From Negativicutes bacterium (GTDB taxonomy: Bacteria > Bacillota_C > Negativicutes > Sporomusales_B > JARLHX01): a stretch of DNA of 64,000 nt. The stretch covers positions 1 through 64,000 of the forward strand of contig JARLHX010000252.1 of the NCBI GenBank assembly GCA_031292035.1. Reading direction: 5' to 3'. Positions 6,540-15,112 of the stretch are shown in pieces. Under the pieces are notes generated by a model, which worked only from the letters and a program-made list of their open reading frames with translations, did no database searches and was not told where the DNA came from. The position numbers and the translations under genes are program-made. How positions within the stretch are numbered: the first letter of the stretch is position 1; each line of letters starts with the position of its first letter.

Positions 6540-7676
6540 ATGGCGTTATTGAATGTTGAACAACAAGATCTCCGTAATTTAGTAGCAGATTTTGCCGCCA
6601 AAGAGATCGCCCCCCGTGCCGCAGAATATGATCGCACCGAGGAGTTTCCCTGGGACAACATCAAGCAAATGGCTGAGCTTGGCCTTCTGGGTCTGCCCAT
6701 CCCGGAAAAGTACGGCGGGGCGGAAGTGGACGCCGTCAGCTATGCCGCTGCGGTGGAGGAGATATCGAAGGCCTGTGCTGCTACCGGAGCCATCATGGCT
6801 GTTCACATTTCCGCCGGGATTATGCCTATCTATCTTTTCGGTACCGAAGAGCAAAAACAAAAATATGTCCCCGATCTTGCCACCGGGAAACGGCTGGGCG
6901 CTTTCGCCCTGACCGAACCCAACGCCGGGTCGGACGCCTCCCGGGTGCAGACGGTTGCCGTCCCTGACGGCGATGATTATGTGCTCAATGGCACTAAGTG
7001 TTTTATCAGCAACGGCGGGCCGGCAGGGGTATACACCGTCTTTGCCAGCCTGGACCGGAGCAAAGGGGTCAAAGGGATCACAGCCTTCATCATTGAAGAG
7101 GGCACTCCCGGCTTTTCCATCGGTAAAAAAGAAGCCAAGATGGGGATCAGAGCTTCATCCACCGTCGAACTTGTTTTTGAGAATTGCCGGATTCCCAAGG
7201 CCAATATGCTGGGCAAAGAGGGCGAAGGATTTAAAATCGCCATGATCGTCCTTGATGGTGCCCGCATTGGCATCGGCGCTCAGGCGGTGGGGATTGCTCA
7301 GGCCGCCTATGAAGAAGCCCTGCAGTATTCCAAGGTTCGCGAGCAGTTTGGCAAGCCCATCTCAGCCTTTCAGGCTGTGTCGTTTATGCTGGTCGACATG
7401 GCGATCCAAATTGAAGCTGCGCGGCACCTGGTGTATCACGCCGCCCAGCTCAAAGACGCCGGACTCCCCTATGGCAAGGAAGCAGCCATGGCCAAAACCT
7501 TTGCCTCCGACACCGCCGTCAAGGTTGCTCTTGACGCCATCCAGGTCATGGGCGGCTACGGTTATTCCCGCGAATATCCGGTGGAACGCCTGCTGCGGGA
7601 CGCGAAGATCACCCAGATCTATGAAGGGACCAACCAGATTCAACGTGTGGTTATTGCCGGCCATATCCTGAAATAG
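6540..7676 (+). CDS. Short-chain acyl-CoA dehydrogenase
   Basis: FAD-dependent acyl-CoA dehydrogenase of 378 residues, the normal length for butyryl-/short-chain enzymes. Visible landmarks are the FAD/substrate signatures ALTEPNAGSDAS (about residue 125) and MGGYGYSREYPVERLLRDA near the C-terminus, and the catalytic base E362 in IYEGTNQIQR. It oxidises (or with electron bifurcation or reverse flow reduces) the alpha-beta bond of a CoA thioester. No etfAB genes are adjacent, so the electron-transfer flavoprotein must come from elsewhere. Second gene of the operon; AAGGAG precedes the chosen ATG. Confidence 0.92.
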   Translation: MALLNVEQQDLRNLVADFAAKEIAPRAAEYDRTEEFPWDNIKQMAELGLLGLPIPEKYGGAEVDAVSYAAAVEEISKACAATGAIMAVHISAGIMPIYLFGTEEQKQKYVPDLATGKRLGAFALTEPNAGSDASRVQTVAVPDGDDYVLNGTKCFISNGGPAGVYTVFASLDRSKGVKGITAFIIEEGTPGFSIGKKEAKMGIRASSTVELVFENCRIPKANMLGKEGEGFKIAMIVLDGARIGIGAQAVGIAQAAYEEALQYSKVREQFGKPISAFQAVSFMLVDMAIQIEAARHLVYHAAQLKDAGLPYGKEAAMAKTFASDTAVKVALDAIQVMGGYGYSREYPVERLLRDAKITQIYEGTNQIQRVVIAGHILK

Positions 7677-7738
7677 CCGGGCGAGAGTTCTTTGAAGCTG
7701 AGTCCTAATTGCTTAAATGTTAGTTGAGGAGAGTGACT

Positions 7739-8524
7739 ATGGATAGCTATTCCAATATTACGTTTGTTGTCGAGGACGGCATCGGCATTGTCACCATTAA
7801 TCGCCCGAAGGTGCTCAATGCCTTGAACCGGGTTACCATGACCGAGCTCAAGGATGTACTGGAGAAAATCGCGATAAACCAGGAAGTGGCTGCAGTGATC
7901 GTCACTGGCAGCGGTGACAAAGCCTTTGTCGCCGGCGCGGATATCGCCGAAATGCAGGCGATGATGCCTCTTGAAGGACGAACCTGGGGTAAGTATAGCC
8001 AAGGTGTGTTTAACCTGCTCGAAAACCTGCCCCAACCTGTAATTGCGGCAGTTAACGGCTATGCCCTCGGCGGCGGGTGCGAACTCGCTATGGCCTGCGA
8101 CATTAGAATCGCTTCAGAAAGAGCCAAATTTGGCCAGCCGGAAGTCATGCTGGGGGTAGTGCCCGGTTTTGCCGGAACCCAAAGACTGCCGCGGCTTGTC
8201 GGCAAAGGCAGAGCCAAAGAACTGCTTTTTACCGGCGACCAGATTGACGCCGCTGAGGCGTACCGGATCGGCCTTGTCAATAAAGTTGTAGCCCCTGACC
8301 AGTTAATGGTCGCGGTAAAGGATTTGGCGAAAAAAATCATGTCGCGCGGACCGGTAGCGGTCCAGCTCTGTAAAGCCGCTGTGAATGAAGGCATGGATGT
8401 TGATTTCGAATCAGGCCAGGCCTATGAAGCGGAAGTATTCGGGCTGTGCTTTGCCACAGCCGATCAAAAGGAGGGAATGGCGGCTTTCGTTGAAAAAAGA
8501 AAGGCTCAATTTACCGGGCGGTAA
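7739..8524 (+). CDS. Enoyl-CoA hydratase (crotonase family)
   Basis: Crotonase-fold protein of 261 residues. The oxyanion-hole segment AGADIAEM and the two acid/base glutamates E115 (GGGCELAM) and E135 (GQPEVMLGVVPGFAGTQRL), spaced as in true hydratases, are all present. It should add water to the enoyl-CoA made by the preceding dehydrogenase. No thiolase or hydroxyacyl-CoA dehydrogenase follows in this operon, so the pathway is either completed elsewhere or ends at the 3-hydroxyacyl-CoA. The ATG after TTGAGGAGAGTGACT is chosen. Confidence 0.92.
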   Translation: MDSYSNITFVVEDGIGIVTINRPKVLNALNRVTMTELKDVLEKIAINQEVAAVIVTGSGDKAFVAGADIAEMQAMMPLEGRTWGKYSQGVFNLLENLPQPVIAAVNGYALGGGCELAMACDIRIASERAKFGQPEVMLGVVPGFAGTQRLPRLVGKGRAKELLFTGDQIDAAEAYRIGLVNKVVAPDQLMVAVKDLAKKIMSRGPVAVQLCKAAVNEGMDVDFESGQAYEAEVFGLCFATADQKEGMAAFVEKRKAQFTGR

Positions 8525-8593
8525 TGTATTGCTAAAAAGGCGTTTTTCAATCGATAAGCGAGGACCACTAGGCAAATAAAAGGGAGGTTTATC

Positions 8594-9985
8594 ATGGAAA
8601 TACTGGCGATCTTTCTAAGTCTAGGTCTATTAATGTTTTTTGCTTACCGCGGATTCTCAGTTATCCTGTTCGCGCCGGTGTTCGCCGTATTGGCCGGGTT
8701 ATTGTCCGGGCTGCCCATCTTGCCGACATATACCGAAGTGTTTATGCCCAAAACGGTGGTCTTCGTAAAAAACTTTTTCCCGCTCTTCATGCTGGGGGCT
8801 GTTCTTGGCAAAGTCATGGAAGCCACAGGGTCAGCCAAGAAAATCGCAATCATGATCGTGCATGCGCTAGGTAAGGAACGAGCTGTGCCGGCGATTATCG
8901 TTTCCTGCGTCGTCTTGGTGTATGGCGGCGTCAGCACTCACGTGGTCGCCTTCGCCGTATACCCACTAGCTGCCGCCTTATTCCGCGAAGCCAATTATCC
9001 TAAACGCTTGATTCCGGCCTGCATCGGCTTTGGGTCCTGGAGCGTATCGATGGATGCCATGCCTGGCACACCCCAGATTCAAAACCTTATACCAACAAAA
9101 TATTTCGGCACCACCGCCTACGCGGCCCCGGTGACCGGCATTATTGCCAGTATTCTATTGCTTGCCGGCGGCATCATCTATATGGAATGGCGGCGGAAGA
9201 AACTCGTCGCCTCGGGTGAGGGGTACGGCGAAGGCCATATCAACGAGCCAGACCCCAAAGCCGTCGATGAATCAAATCTGCCAAGCGGCTTTGTAGCAGC
9301 CCTTCCGCTCCTGCTGGTGCTGATCGGCAACTATGTATTTACCGCCTGGATTCCCACTTGGGACCCGTCCATACTAAAAGGAGTTACCACCGGCGTTACC
9401 CTCCAAAATGTCACCGGAATCTGGGCGCTGATCGTCGCATTGACCATCGCGGTCGTCGTATGCGTGGCGATGAACTTCAAGCGGTTTGAAAAAGTCGGCG
9501 GCTTGGGCAAGGCTTCGCAAGTCGCAATCTTGGGATCGCTCCTCGCCATTATGAACACCGGTTCCGAGGTCGGCTATGGCAGCGTAATTGCCACCCTGTC
9601 CGGTTTCAAAAGTATCTCTGATTTCCTGATGAGCGTCCATATTGGCAACAGCCCGCTATTGTCGGAAGCGCTGATGACCAACGTCATCGCCGGCGTAACC
9701 GGGTCGGCGTCCGGCGGTCTTGGTATCGCCATGGAGCTTATGGGGTCTACCTACATGGCTTGGGGGCAGCAGGCTGGAATCAATCCTGAACTATTGCACC
9801 GGATTGCCTCCCTGGCTTCCGGCGGGATGGATACTTTACCGCATAACGGCGCGGTTATTACCCTGCTGGCCATTTGCGGCCTGACCCACCGGCAGTCCTA
9901 CAAAGATATTTTTGCCCTGACAATATGGAAAACCACAGTGGCTTTCATCATGGTTCTGATCGTCACCTTCTTCCCCATCGTTTAG
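8594..9985 (+). CDS. GntP-family proton:carboxylate permease
   Basis: Polytopic inner-membrane protein of 463 residues with about 12-14 hydrophobic segments, resembling the GntP/gluconate permease branch (YGGVSTHVVAFAVYPLA; GSWSVSMDAMPGTPQIQN; SGGMDTLPHNGAVITLLAICG). Members import gluconate, 3-hydroxybutyrate or other hydroxy acids with protons. As last gene of the CoA-transferase operon it probably brings in the acid that the first enzyme activates. AGGGAGG precedes the ATG and a strong bidirectional terminator follows. Confidence 0.85.
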   Translation: MEILAIFLSLGLLMFFAYRGFSVILFAPVFAVLAGLLSGLPILPTYTEVFMPKTVVFVKNFFPLFMLGAVLGKVMEATGSAKKIAIMIVHALGKERAVPAIIVSCVVLVYGGVSTHVVAFAVYPLAAALFREANYPKRLIPACIGFGSWSVSMDAMPGTPQIQNLIPTKYFGTTAYAAPVTGIIASILLLAGGIIYMEWRRKKLVASGEGYGEGHINEPDPKAVDESNLPSGFVAALPLLLVLIGNYVFTAWIPTWDPSILKGVTTGVTLQNVTGIWALIVALTIAVVVCVAMNFKRFEKVGGLGKASQVAILGSLLAIMNTGSEVGYGSVIATLSGFKSISDFLMSVHIGNSPLLSEALMTNVIAGVTGSASGGLGIAMELMGSTYMAWGQQAGINPELLHRIASLASGGMDTLPHNGAVITLLAICGLTHRQSYKDIFALTIWKTTVAFIMVLIVTFFPIV

Positions 9986-10027
9986 CTTCGGCGGCGACAG
10001 GGGAACCCAATAGCATATCAGAAATAT

Positions 10028-10074
10028 AAAAAAAGGTCGCGGGGGTCTTAAATTACCCCTGACGACCTTTTTTT
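10028..10074. terminator. Bidirectional terminator
   Basis: Stem AAAGGTCG-GGGGT / ACCCC-CGACCTTT, with A runs on the left and T runs on the right, between convergent genes (GntP-type permease and FlxA-like protein). Confidence 0.85.
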
Positions 10075-10109
10075 GCCCTTCTAAAAATGCTAGAAGGATG
10101 TCTTGGCTC

Positions 10110-10403
10110 CTAGGCCTTGATGTTGATTCCTTTGCTCACTGCTGTTGAAGCATCTTGGTCAGCTGCCGGTTGTTTTGGAGCTGGAGACGGGGACGCTTGT
10201 GTCTGCTGTTGAACCTGAGATAGTGACTGCTGATCTTGCTGAAAAAGAAGTGCATTGTATTGTTGCTGCAGGATTTTAATCTGTGCGGCGTTTGCTGCTG
10301 AATTTTCTTTTTGAAGGCTTTTAATCTGGTTTAAAATCTGTTGTTCTTGTTTTTGCAACGAAAGAGTCGTCGTATTCTGCGAGCTAACAGGAGTTATAGC
10401 CAC
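10110..10403 (-). CDS. FlxA-like glutamine-rich small protein (97 aa)
   Basis: Begins at GTG preceded by AAAGGAGG. Residues 15-70 form an amphipathic helix rich in Gln and Leu (QKQEQQILNQIKSLQKEN), likely a coiled coil; the tail is Pro/Ala/Gln-rich and probably disordered. This composition and length resemble the FlxA-like family, some members of which are in flagellar regulons. No secretion signal. Function unknown. Confidence 0.6.
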   Translation of the reverse strand: MAITPVSSQNTTTLSLQKQEQQILNQIKSLQKENSAANAAQIKILQQQYNALLFQQDQQSLSQVQQQTQASPSPAPKQPAADQDASTAVSKGINIKA

Positions 10404-10627
10404 AAGAATTACCTCCTTTCACCGAACTAACGAAGGAATTTAAATTAATATTTACCAGTTTATCGTAACAATGCTTGACATTCTTAAGTAATTGCCCTTT
10501 TTCACAGTATGATTTTCCTGCAAAGCGGCAGAGTGACTGATTTTGGGTAAATGATTCTTGAGAGTTGCCTACGGAAGATCATCCACGTATAATAGGACTA
10601 TCTAACGACTGGAGGGAAGAAATCATT

Positions 10628-11254
10628 ATGTTTGGCATCGTTCACTACGAAATGTTTCTTATTACAAGCATCCTTCTGATCATGGCCCCTGGTTCAGATA
10701 CCATTTACATTTTAAGCCGGAGCATTTCCCAAGGCCGCGGAGCCGGTATTTACTCTACTCTCGGTATCAGTGCCGGGTGCGCTGTCCATACCTTGCTTGC
10801 GGCACTGGGACTGTCTGTGCTTTTGTCTCAATCCGCCATGGCGTTCATGCTTGTCAAAACAGCCGGTGCACTTTATCTGTGTTATCTGGGTGCCACCACC
10901 CTATTCGCAAAAAATAATGCTTTGGTGTTATCGACTGAGAATGTAAAGTCGAATAAGGCCCTCTTCCTGCAAGGGCTTATAACCGATGTACTCAACCCCA
11001 AAGTTGCTCTTTTCTATATTTCTTTCTTACCCCAGTTTATTAATCCCACCAATGCCTATGGAATCATGCCCTTTCTGCTCTTAGGAATGACCTTCATAAC
11101 CCTCGGCGCTATTTGGTGTCTAAGCCTGGTATTTTTCTCGTCAGGTGTAACGACCTTTCTCCGTCAGAGCACTAAGGCAGCTAATCGGATCAGCAAAACT
11201 TGTGGGGGTATTTATTTGCTTTTGGGGGCAAGACTTCTTACGACCGAACAGTAA
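10628..11254 (+). CDS. LysE/RhtB-family amino-acid exporter
   Basis: Inner-membrane exporter of 208 residues with about six hydrophobic segments. Family phrases include the N-terminal IMAPGSDTIYILSRSISQGRGAG and the central LNPKVALFYISFLPQF. Such proteins export amino acids or derivatives such as threonine, homoserine lactone or lysine; the substrate cannot be read from sequence. The ATG at 10628, after CTGGAGGGAAG, is chosen rather than the open frame upstream from 10565. Monocistronic; no regulator adjacent. Confidence 0.85.
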   Translation: MFGIVHYEMFLITSILLIMAPGSDTIYILSRSISQGRGAGIYSTLGISAGCAVHTLLAALGLSVLLSQSAMAFMLVKTAGALYLCYLGATTLFAKNNALVLSTENVKSNKALFLQGLITDVLNPKVALFYISFLPQFINPTNAYGIMPFLLLGMTFITLGAIWCLSLVFFSSGVTTFLRQSTKAANRISKTCGGIYLLLGARLLTTEQ

Positions 11255-11532
11255 TCACTACGGCGTATCAAATCGAGCTTCAAAATAAATCATCGCTGTG
11301 AAAGACAGGCTGTCCAGTTTCTGAGCGTCCATTTCTTGGCGGCATCGGCTGTGCCAGGTAAATGATCTTGCGAAGGGCCGCATCAGAAGGAGAGGCTGTT
11401 TTTGTTTGGGCCGGTGGTCTTGACGGTATAGGTGTATCTTGGTAAATCCTCATTCACAACGATAACTTGAAGGATTCTTGTCTAACGACAAGAAATTAGT
11501 AAGAGCGCAAATATTTGAGATAAGGGGATACT

Positions 11533-12018
11533 ATGAAAGGCAAAACGGCACTACTTTTAATCGTGATGCTGCTATGTATAAGTTTCACCGCTGTGGTTGA
11601 AGCAGCTCCTGTTATCAAATCTGACAGCTCTTCTTTTGACGTAACCAAAGGGATGTATGTCTTAAAAGGCAATGTGTCTGTCGAAGTAGGCAACCGCTTG
11701 ATTACTGCTGGAGAAGCAAGGGTTAAAGTGACTTCCCTCGAAGTTTGGGGGGAAGGCGGAATTACCCTGACGCAAGGGGAGATTACCTTTACCGGCGACA
11801 GTTTATATGTCAATAGCATGCAGGATACAGCTTTTATCAAAGGGGGCGTGACCTTCAAAAGAGGGGACATAAATATTACCGCCGATGAAGCTGAGTTTAA
11901 TTGGAAGACCAAGCAAGGGGTATTCCGCAATAATGTCAAAATCGATGATGGAGAAAAACATTTAGAAACTAATTCATTGGTATATAACGTTGAACAGAAT
12001 ACCTATCAGCTGCAGTAG
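11533..12018 (+). CDS. OstA/LptA-type periplasmic protein
   Basis: 161-residue protein with a clear signal peptide (Lys-rich start, hydrophobic core, cleavage near VEAAP at about residue 25). The mature part is a string of short beta strands with phrases characteristic of the OstA/LptA jellyroll (YVLKGNVSVEVGN, ITADEAEFNWKTKQGVF, NSLVYNVEQNTYQLQ). LptA bridges inner and outer membranes for lipopolysaccharide export, so the gene indicates a diderm cell. No lptB or lptC next to it, so this may be an orphan paralogue. It is closely followed (54 bases) by a dehydrogenase gene with no obvious functional link. Confidence 0.75.
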   Translation: MKGKTALLLIVMLLCISFTAVVEAAPVIKSDSSSFDVTKGMYVLKGNVSVEVGNRLITAGEARVKVTSLEVWGEGGITLTQGEITFTGDSLYVNSMQDTAFIKGGVTFKRGDINITADEAEFNWKTKQGVFRNNVKIDDGEKHLETNSLVYNVEQNTYQLQ

Positions 12019-12072
12019 CCGATGGGTCTGAGCAGCGCGCTGCTGATCCGAGTTGCCAAGGAGATGGATTAG

Positions 12073-13017
12073 ATGCAAGCATTAGTACTTGATAAGCAAG
12101 GGTTGCACTATGAAAAGGACTACCCGCAGATGGAACCGCAACTGGGCGAGGCTTTAATCAGAGTCTTATATGCGGGCGTTTGCAACACCGATTTGGAGAT
12201 GATTCGCGGCTATAAAGGCTTCAGTGGTATCTTAGGCCATGAATTTGTCGGTATAGTAGAAAGATGTCAGGACAAGGCACTTGTCGGTCAGCGAGTCGTT
12301 GGCGAAATCAATATCGGTTGCGGAGTTTGCAAATCATGTCTTTCCGGCTGCGCTAACCATTGTACCCAGCGTAACGTTCTGGGTATTATCGGCAAAAATG
12401 GGGTCTTTGCCGATTACACCGTATTGCCCGAAAAAAATCTGCACATTGTTTCTGAGGCTATATCCGATTTAACCGCTGTGTTTGCCGAACCACTTGCTGC
12501 AGCTGTTGAGATTGTTGAGCAGTGTCATGTTAAGCCAACAGACAGAGTCGCGGTCATTGGAGATGGAAAACTGGGGCAACTGATTGCTCAGGTATTGAGT
12601 CTTACGGGTTGTTGTCTGACTGTGATCGGCAAGCATCCTGAAAAGCTGTCATTATTAAAAGATAGAGCCAGAACCGTTATCTTTAACCCGACCGAAGACG
12701 AGCGCCGGTTTGATATGGTCGTAGAGTGCACAGGGAATGAAGAGGGATTACAGTATGCTGGCGCTATCGTAAAGCCGCGCGGCAAGGTTATTCTAAAAAG
12801 TACATTTGCAAACCAAAAGGGGCTAATAGGCTCAGAATGGGTTGTTAACGAGATTATGCTTATCGGGTCACGGTGCGGCCCCATTGCTGCTGCTCTTCGA
12901 CTCATGGAGCGAGGCCTTGTCGATGTTGAACCGCTAATTGATGAAATATACACCTTGCCTCAATGGGAAAAGGTCTTTTCCAAGCAAGGAAGCTTAAAGG
13001 CAGTATTTAAGCTGTAA
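12073..13017 (+). CDS. Zinc-dependent MDR alcohol/polyol dehydrogenase
   Basis: Medium-chain dehydrogenase of 314 residues. Catalytic zinc ligands: Cys in GVCNTD and His-Glu in LGHEFVG. Structural zinc lobe: the four cysteines of CGVCKSCLSGCANHC. Nucleotide-binding GDGKLG lies at about residue 163-168. It oxidises a secondary alcohol with NAD(P); the compact length resembles threonine- or sorbitol-dehydrogenase-like members with a shortened C-terminus. The substrate is unknown and neighbours give no clue. Confidence 0.85.
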   Translation: MQALVLDKQGLHYEKDYPQMEPQLGEALIRVLYAGVCNTDLEMIRGYKGFSGILGHEFVGIVERCQDKALVGQRVVGEINIGCGVCKSCLSGCANHCTQRNVLGIIGKNGVFADYTVLPEKNLHIVSEAISDLTAVFAEPLAAAVEIVEQCHVKPTDRVAVIGDGKLGQLIAQVLSLTGCCLTVIGKHPEKLSLLKDRARTVIFNPTEDERRFDMVVECTGNEEGLQYAGAIVKPRGKVILKSTFANQKGLIGSEWVVNEIMLIGSRCGPIAAALRLMERGLVDVEPLIDEIYTLPQWEKVFSKQGSLKAVFKL

Positions 13018-13158
13018 TCATCTTGATCCCGCGTAAGCGAAAGGGAGCGATCAGAATGGCGGTAGTAGGGTGGCTTAAATCCCAGTCAGTCCGGGTGGCA
13101 GGATCGAAGGGAGGGATGGCAGATCAGCGAGAAAGAGGATTTAACACAGGTCGTTGAT

Positions 13159-13302
13159 ATGGTGAGCGAATTGGTTGAGAAGTACAACGCCTTGCTGCGG
13201 TTGCATCAGTTGTTTATTGAGTTTGTCCATGATAAACAATTAGGGGACGAACTGCTGGAGTATCTCAAACACAAAGGGTTAGAGTCCGACTCCTTTAGTT
13301 AG
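13159..13302 (+). CDS. Small helical protein (47 aa), start uncertain
   Basis: A short frame encoding an amphipathic helical protein (MVSELVEKYNALLRLHQLF). The frame stays open upstream (KEDLTQVVDMVSEL), but the only ATG with a nearby purine-rich site, at 13117, is in another frame. Either the start is a weak internal ATG, or a one-base indel has separated start and body. Codons look coding-like and a terminator follows. Unknown function. Confidence 0.4.
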   Translation: MVSELVEKYNALLRLHQLFIEFVHDKQLGDELLEYLKHKGLESDSFS

Positions 13303-13326
13303 CAGATAACGGGAGGAAGGCGCAAT

Positions 13327-13360
13327 AAAAAAATGCCACCGATCTTCAGGTGGCATTTTT
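13327..13360. terminator. Bidirectional terminator
   Basis: AAAAATGCCACC / GGTGGCATTTTT with an eight-base loop, between the 47-residue plus-strand frame and the 44-residue minus-strand gene. Confidence 0.85.
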
Positions 13361-13389
13361 CGTGCTGTTTTATACAATTCGCGATGCTT

Positions 13390-13524
13390 TCAGTCCTCCC
13401 GAAGTTCACGCAGAATGGCTTCTAAGAGTTCCTCAATTCGATGCAGTTGTCCCTCGATCCGCACCAAGAAAATGGGGATTTCCTCATGGAGACATTCATG
13501 ACACTCATGTCTATCTGTCGACAA
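13390..13524 (-). CDS. 44-residue protein with HECHEC motif
   Basis: Starts at TTG with AGGAGGTG eight bases before it on the minus strand, and ends ahead of a terminator. The product reads MSTDRHECHECLHEE at its N-terminus, a His/Cys cluster able to bind a metal ion, followed by an amphipathic helix (RIEGQLHRIEELLEAIL). Too short for a family call. The strong ribosome binding site and terminator argue that it is expressed. Confidence 0.55.
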   Translation of the reverse strand: MSTDRHECHECLHEEIPIFLVRIEGQLHRIEELLEAILRELRED

Positions 13525-13801
13525 CTTTAAACACCTCCTATGTTAACATAATATAAAACTATGACATAGTTGGTGCCTAAAAAAACGAAAATAGGTCAGG
13601 CCTTTTTATTTAATGATAGCGGGCGACAAGGGATAAGCAGAAAAATAGAGAAAACTTAAATAACTGAATTTTCCAAGGGGGCAACTGATGGCATAAGGCA
13701 GCAGCCACCCAGGCGCCGCGGTCTGCAGTATGGTTCGCCACTAGGAATATAAAAAAATTCTCAGGACTGAGGCGCAAGTGAATATGCGGAGGTAATGATT
13801 C

Positions 13802-15106
13802 ATGGAAAATGCTAAGAAGACCAATACTCGGTTTTTTATTTTAGCAATGATCTTTATTGTTACGACTTTCAACTATGTCGACCGGGCCACACTGTCCATC
13901 GCAGCACCCAGCATGCAGAAGGAACTTGGGTTCGATGCGGTTACGATGGGACTGGCTTTTTCCGCCTTTGGCTGGTCATACACCTGGCTGCAGATTCCCG
14001 GCGGGGTGGTCCTCGATAAATACGGCGCCCGCCTGGTCTATGGCATAGGGCTGATATTGTGGTCGATATTTACCTTTTTCCAGGGTTTTGTCGGCTATTT
14101 TGCCTCGGCCTTTGCCGTTCTTTTTGTTTTGCGTTTTCTGATGGGGGTGGCAGAAACACCAGCCTTTCCGACCAACAGCAGACTGACAGTCATGTGGTTT
14201 CCGACCACGGAGCGCGGTTTTGCAACCTCCATCTATCAATCGGCGCAGTACTTCGCTTTAGCGGTGTTCACACCCTTGATGGGCTGGACGGTGCAGGCGC
14301 TGAGCTGGCATTATATCTTCTTCTGGACAGGCGGCATCGGCATCTTTCTCGGGCTCTATTGGTTGAAAAATATTCGTGATCCGAAAAACCACAAAGGGGT
14401 TAATCAGGCAGAGCTGGATTATATTCAGGCCGGAGGCGGCATCTCCAATCTCGGCGACACGAAATCAGAAATAAAATGGTCGCAGGTACGCGCCTTAGTC
14501 AGCAACCGGATGATGTTTGGCGTATACCTGGGGCAGTTTTGTCTGACTACGATTACCTGGTTTTTCCTGACCTGGTTTCCTACCTATCTGGTACAGGCGA
14601 AAGGGATGTCGATCTTGAAGGTCGGCTTGGTAGCTTCGATCCCGGCGATCGCCGGTTTTGTAGGCGGCATGATCGGCGGACTTTGGTCTGATTGGCTGCT
14701 GCGGCGGGGCAAGAGTCTGACTGTCGCCCGCAAAACGCCGATTATTTTGGGGCTGCTGCTTTCAAGCAGTATCATTGCCGCCAATTATGTGTCTTCGGAC
14801 GTCATTGTTATCACCGTCATGTCGCTGGCCTTTTTCTCCAAAGGGGTAGGCAACTTAGGCTGGTGTATTGTCAGCGATACATCGCCGAAAGAATTGCTGG
14901 GGATCAGTGGCGGGATTTTTAATTTCTTTGGCAACATCGCCAGTATTGTGACCCCGCTCGCGATTGGTTATATTCTGAAAGCCACCGGCTCTTTTAACGG
15001 AGCGCTCTTGTATGTGGGCTTGGTCGGATTTACGGGAGCAATGTCGTACCTGTTTATTGTCGGCGAAGTCAAGCGCCTGGAGCTAGCGTCGGATAATAAA
15101 GGGTAG
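13802..15106 (+). CDS. MFS transporter, anion:cation symporter family
   Basis: 434-residue major-facilitator protein with 12 predicted membrane segments. The N-terminal NYVDRATLSIAAPSMQKELG, the loop motif PGGVVLDKYGARLVYG and the helix-11 phrase GISGGIFNFFGNIASIVTPL match the ACS family (glucarate, galactarate, hexuronate or phthalate-type organic anions, with H+ or Na+). AGGAGG-like GCGGAGGTAATG precedes the ATG. It has no catabolic partner genes next to it; the next gene (menA) is convergent and starts seven bases after its stop. Confidence 0.85.
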   Translation: MENAKKTNTRFFILAMIFIVTTFNYVDRATLSIAAPSMQKELGFDAVTMGLAFSAFGWSYTWLQIPGGVVLDKYGARLVYGIGLILWSIFTFFQGFVGYFASAFAVLFVLRFLMGVAETPAFPTNSRLTVMWFPTTERGFATSIYQSAQYFALAVFTPLMGWTVQALSWHYIFFWTGGIGIFLGLYWLKNIRDPKNHKGVNQAELDYIQAGGGISNLGDTKSEIKWSQVRALVSNRMMFGVYLGQFCLTTITWFFLTWFPTYLVQAKGMSILKVGLVASIPAIAGFVGGMIGGLWSDWLLRRGKSLTVARKTPIILGLLLSSSIIAANYVSSDVIVITVMSLAFFSKGVGNLGWCIVSDTSPKELLGISGGIFNFFGNIASIVTPLAIGYILKATGSFNGALLYVGLVGFTGAMSYLFIVGEVKRLELASDNKG

Positions 15107-15112
15107 GGCGGA

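Noticed and set aside
13660..13800. Possible riboswitch ahead of the MFS gene at 13802
   Set aside because: GC-rich words suggest structure, but no class-specific core was found and there is no terminator/antiterminator pair.
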